From Candidatus Zixiibacteriota bacterium (GTDB lineage Bacteria > Zixibacteria > MSB-5A5 > SM1-73), in contig JALHUP010000122.1 in NCBI GenBank assembly GCA_022866585.1, positions 1-7,677 on the forward strand: a stretch of DNA of 7,677 nt, given 5' to 3'. This document shows positions 5,371 to 7,677 of this stretch, piece after piece. Every line of letters starts with the position of its first letter. Position 1 is the stretch's first letter. The notes under the pieces are model-generated. The model did no database searches. It was not told where the DNA came from and was given only the letters and a program-made list of their open reading frames with translations. The position numbers were made by a program, and so were the translations under genes.

Positions 5371-5398
5371 TTGACAATACTTTCATAAATGCTATAAT
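5371..5398 (+). promoter_or_regulatory. Near-consensus sigma-70 promoter of comEC
   Basis: Perfect TTGACA (5371-5376) and perfect TATAAT (5393-5398) are separated by 16 bases, with an extended -10 TG at 5390-5391. Transcription would start near 5405, giving a leader of about 65 bases before the comEC ATG. This is the strongest promoter match in the window. Confidence 0.8.
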
Positions 5399-5412
5399 GA
5401 TCAAAACTGATG

Positions 5413-5428
5413 CGTATGCATTCATACG
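5413..5428. promoter_or_regulatory. Palindrome just downstream of the comEC transcription start
   Basis: CGTATG (5413-5418) and CATACG (5423-5428) are perfect arms around CATT. The symmetry continues imperfectly outwards to about 5401-5440. It would lie at about +8 to +24 of the transcript, where a bound repressor would block initiation or a 5' hairpin would protect the RNA. Its right half overlaps a 14-base near-repeat of a segment upstream of the promoter. Confidence 0.45.
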
Positions 5429-5470
5429 AATTGATTTGGATTCTCCAGTTTTTAGTTCCTTAGATTGGAT

Positions 5471-7677
5471 ATGAGGCGACCCTCTTTTTATGCACTGATC
5501 TTCTTTGTCATCGGCATTCTCATCAGTTATCTCTTTAACCTTCCCACCCTTCTTTTATTCTCAATTTTGATCCTTTCTCTTTTGTTTTGTCTTCTTTTTC
5601 TTTTAAAAAGAGACCAAAAAGGTGCCAATGTTTTTATTATCCTTTCCATCATCCTGGTCGGGTCTTTTAGATATGAGCTTCTTACCAAAGATTTCCCACC
5701 AAATCACATAGGCAATTTTCTGAGTTTGAATCGACCCGTCACCATAACCGGCAAGATCGAGGATGAACCGGACGTAAGAGATAACAAAACTTTCTTGACC
5801 GTGAAAACTGAAAGCATCTCCCAAATTGGAAATCCCGCTCTTAGCGGGGATGGTAAAACAATCCCCACTTGTGGACAAATAATTTTGAAGATAAAAGAAT
5901 CCACTTCCCGGTTCGACTATGCTGATAAGGTCAAATTTAAAGGATATTTGAATGAACCAGCCTCCCGAAGAAATCCTGGAGCATTCGATTACAAGAAATA
6001 TCTTAACCGAAAAAGAATCTATGGAATGGTCAGCCTATCTAAGGCGGACGATATTGAAATCGTTAAGAAAGAACCGGGCAATTTATTCCTCTCCAAAATA
6101 GTCATCCCATTGAAAGAATGGATCTTGGGCGTATTTGACAGGACATTATCCGGCAATCACAAAGCCCTCCTCTCCGGGTTTTTGTTGGGGGAAACCAGAG
6201 ATATTCCTAAAGATATTTACAATATGTTTAGAAATACAGGCACAGTTCATCTTTTGGCAGTTTCAGGTTCAAATGTGGGATTGGTCATTCTGATCATCTT
6301 CTACTTTCTTCGTCTGGTTCGGGTGCCCAAATTGCCTTTAACTATCATTACCTTAATCTCGATCTTCATCTTTGCCAATTTAGTGAACAACGAACCTCCT
6401 GTGGTAAGGGCGGGAATCATGGCTTCGGTGGCGCTTTTGGGTATGCTTTTATATAAAGATCTGGAGATGACAAACCTGGTATCTTTTGCCGCTTTGGTCA
6501 TCCTATTTTACTACCCTCCTATTCTTTTCGACGTGGGTTTTCAGCTATCCTTTGCTTGTGTTTTTGGGCTTGTTTTGATAGTTCCTAAGCTTAGCCAGAT
6601 AGTATCTAAATATGTGGACCGATCCCATAAAAATTTGTGGAGGTGGATAATCTATCCGAGTATAGCTTCGTTGGCTGTGGAGATAACTGTGATCCCCTTT
6701 TTAGCCTATTACTTCAACCTGGTTCCATTGGTCACTATAGTTGCCAATCTGCTAATCGTCCCCTTGGCTTCCTTGTCGATAATGCTATCTTGTGTTACTC
6801 TATTTTCAGCAATCTTTAGCCCCTTTTTGGCAAGCATTTTTTCTGCTTCAAATTGGCTTTGTTTGGACCTCACATTAAGGTTAACCAATTTCTTCAGCAT
6901 CCTGCCCATAGCTAAACTAAACATGCCTTCCCCATCGATTTTCAACATCTTAATTTATTATCTTTTTGTCTGGCTTATGCTTAGCTCAATCCGTCATAAA
7001 AAGAAGGCACTAATCTTTTCTTTGGTAATATTTGGAACAGTTTATACTTGGCAACGAGTCATAGCAAATGAGAATCACCTTTTAAAGCTAACTTTTTTGG
7101 ATGTTGGGCAAGGCAATTCCACCGTCATCCAGCTTCCAGAGAAGCAGACTTTTCTGATAAATTCTGGGGAGAAATGGGGTAATTTTGACTCCGGAGAGTA
7201 TGTTGTGCTCCCCTTTTTAAACAAAAATGGCATCACCAAAATCGACAAATTTATCCTCACGGACAACGATTCGGAGAACCTAAATTCAGCCAAATCCGTA
7301 TCTGAAAATGTGGAAATCGGAGAAGTTTTGATCCCGAATTTTGACAGTTCAGTCCAAAAAACTGATGAGGATTTTGTCAAAAACATGTCGAATAAATTGA
7401 TCTTTCTGGACTCAATTAAGGAGATTTCAGTTGAAAATTCCGCCCTTCGAATCCCTCGGGGTGGTGAGCAAAGTCGAACCACCACAGGCGGGGGCGAGAA
7501 AAATGAGATAAAAATTCTCTTTTTACATTATTCAAGCACAACGAAATCTGGTTCAATCTCTGGTGGTAAGATCGTTAAAATTTCATACAAAGATGTAGAT
7601 TTTTGCCTTTTGGATGGGATAAAGAGTGCTGATCTCAAGATGCATTCGCAATTTGATTCGGGATTTATGTGGGAAGA
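5471..7677 (+). CDS. comEC: ComEC/Rec2-family DNA uptake channel (partial, 3' end outside window)
   Basis: 735 codons are open from the ATG to the right edge without a stop. Residues 1-65 hold N-terminal hydrophobic segments. Residues 89-198 are an OB-fold domain (DUF4131 type) ending in the family signature NPGAFDYKKYL at 168-178. Residues 230-530 are the multi-pass competence domain with HLLAVSGSNVG (260-270), EPPVVRAGIMASV (308-320) and DVGFQLSFA (354-362). From 539 the metallo-beta-lactamase-like domain starts with LTFLDVGQGN (540-549). ComEC carries incoming single-stranded DNA across the inner membrane in natural transformation. The C-terminal domain lacks the expected metal ligands: LINSGE (562-567) in place of LIDGG, TDNDSEN (597-603) in place of the His/Asp motif, and LLDGI (713-717) in place of LLTGD. 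The start has only a weak ribosome site; a TTG at 5465 is in frame. Two palindromes lie inside the gene. Confidence 0.9.
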   Translation, partial: MRRPSFYALIFFVIGILISYLFNLPTLLLFSILILSLLFCLLFLLKRDQKGANVFIILSIILVGSFRYELLTKDFPPNHIGNFLSLNRPVTITGKIEDEPDVRDNKTFLTVKTESISQIGNPALSGDGKTIPTCGQIILKIKESTSRFDYADKVKFKGYLNEPASRRNPGAFDYKKYLNRKRIYGMVSLSKADDIEIVKKEPGNLFLSKIVIPLKEWILGVFDRTLSGNHKALLSGFLLGETRDIPKDIYNMFRNTGTVHLLAVSGSNVGLVILIIFYFLRLVRVPKLPLTIITLISIFIFANLVNNEPPVVRAGIMASVALLGMLLYKDLEMTNLVSFAALVILFYYPPILFDVGFQLSFACVFGLVLIVPKLSQIVSKYVDRSHKNLWRWIIYPSIASLAVEITVIPFLAYYFNLVPLVTIVANLLIVPLASLSIMLSCVTLFSAIFSPFLASIFSASNWLCLDLTLRLTNFFSILPIAKLNMPSPSIFNILIYYLFVWLMLSSIRHKKKALIFSLVIFGTVYTWQRVIANENHLLKLTFLDVGQGNSTVIQLPEKQTFLINSGEKWGNFDSGEYVVLPFLNKNGITKIDKFILTDNDSENLNSAKSVSENVEIGEVLIPNFDSSVQKTDEDFVKNMSNKLIFLDSIKEISVENSALRIPRGGEQSRTTTGGGEKNEIKILFLHYSSTTKSGSISGGKIVKISYKDVDFCLLDGIKSADLKMHSQFDSGFMWE
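5832..5851. repeat. Palindrome inside comEC, OB-fold region
   Basis: CCCGCT (5834-5839) pairs with AGCGGG (5843-5848) around CTT. Outer AT (5832-5833) also pairs with AT (5850-5851) if one extra G is bulged. It is read in frame as NPALSGD, residues 121-127, between two strands of the OB-fold where a loop would tolerate extra residues. Confidence 0.45.
7460..7483. repeat. Palindrome inside comEC, C-terminal domain
   Basis: GGTGGT (7460-7465) pairs with ACCACC (7478-7483) across a 12-base centre, GAGCAAAGTCGA. It is read in frame within RGGEQSRTTTGGGEK (residues 663-677), a Gly/Thr/Arg-rich stretch unlike the surrounding strands. From memory, TGAGC-AAGTCGAA centres occur in dispersed hairpin repeats of several bacterial phyla; I could not check this. 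Confidence 0.45.

Noticed and set aside
7075..7485. Minus-strand open frames inside comEC (also at 5603-5904, 6301-6501 and 6709-6948)
   Set aside because: They are shadows of comEC, whose + strand frame is uninterrupted and matches family motifs throughout.
5471..7677. Possible frameshift or pseudogene in comEC
   Set aside because: I translated the whole stretch codon by codon and found no stop or frame change; domains follow in the normal order. The loss of metal ligands is by substitution, not truncation.

Overview
This is a bacterial chromosomal segment read almost entirely on the + strand. It appears to come from a Gram-negative (diderm) organism. The evidence is an LpxD C-terminus (lipid A synthesis) at the left edge and two predicted lipoproteins with short, basic N-termini. 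The Ser/Lys/Thr-rich segment after the lipidated Cys and the 'choice-of-anchor' type domains resemble proteins common in uncultured FCB-group lineages. That placement is an impression only. I see no tRNA, rRNA, CRISPR array, insertion sequence or integrase.

Layout. 1-126 is the end of lpxD. 127-284 is a spacer with a C/G-rich hairpin and a possible promoter. 285-2177 is a run of thiol/redox-type genes: thioredoxin, a CoA-binding (YccU-like) protein, a small zinc-ribbon protein overlapping it by 8 bases, a possible 36-residue membrane protein, and an OsmC/YhfA-like protein with its own promoter. 2378-4675 encodes a large secreted lipoprotein with an Ig-like domain, a 'choice-of-anchor X'-like domain, a caspase/gingipain-fold (clan CD) peptidase core with a His431/Cys499 dyad, and a C-terminal lectin-like domain. 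4707-5234 is a small lipoprotein of unknown function just downstream. 5235-5470 holds a long hairpin, a near-consensus sigma-70 promoter and a palindrome. 5471 to the right edge is a ComEC/Rec2 DNA-uptake channel gene, open at the window end.

Two things stand out. First, the window is dense in short, near-perfect palindromic hairpins with different arms. Three lie in frame inside coding sequence (the zinc-ribbon gene, and the OB-fold and C-terminal domains of ComEC). One holds an ATG in its loop. Two adjacent ones share a core in opposite orientation but have different, fully compensated arms. This looks like a family of small mobile or self-maintaining palindromes comparable in concept to REP elements or Rickettsia palindromic elements. 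Second, the metallo-beta-lactamase domain of ComEC keeps its DVGQG strand but has lost the metal-binding His/Asp motifs, and the promoter of this gene is flanked by two near-identical 14-base repeats 85 bp apart.
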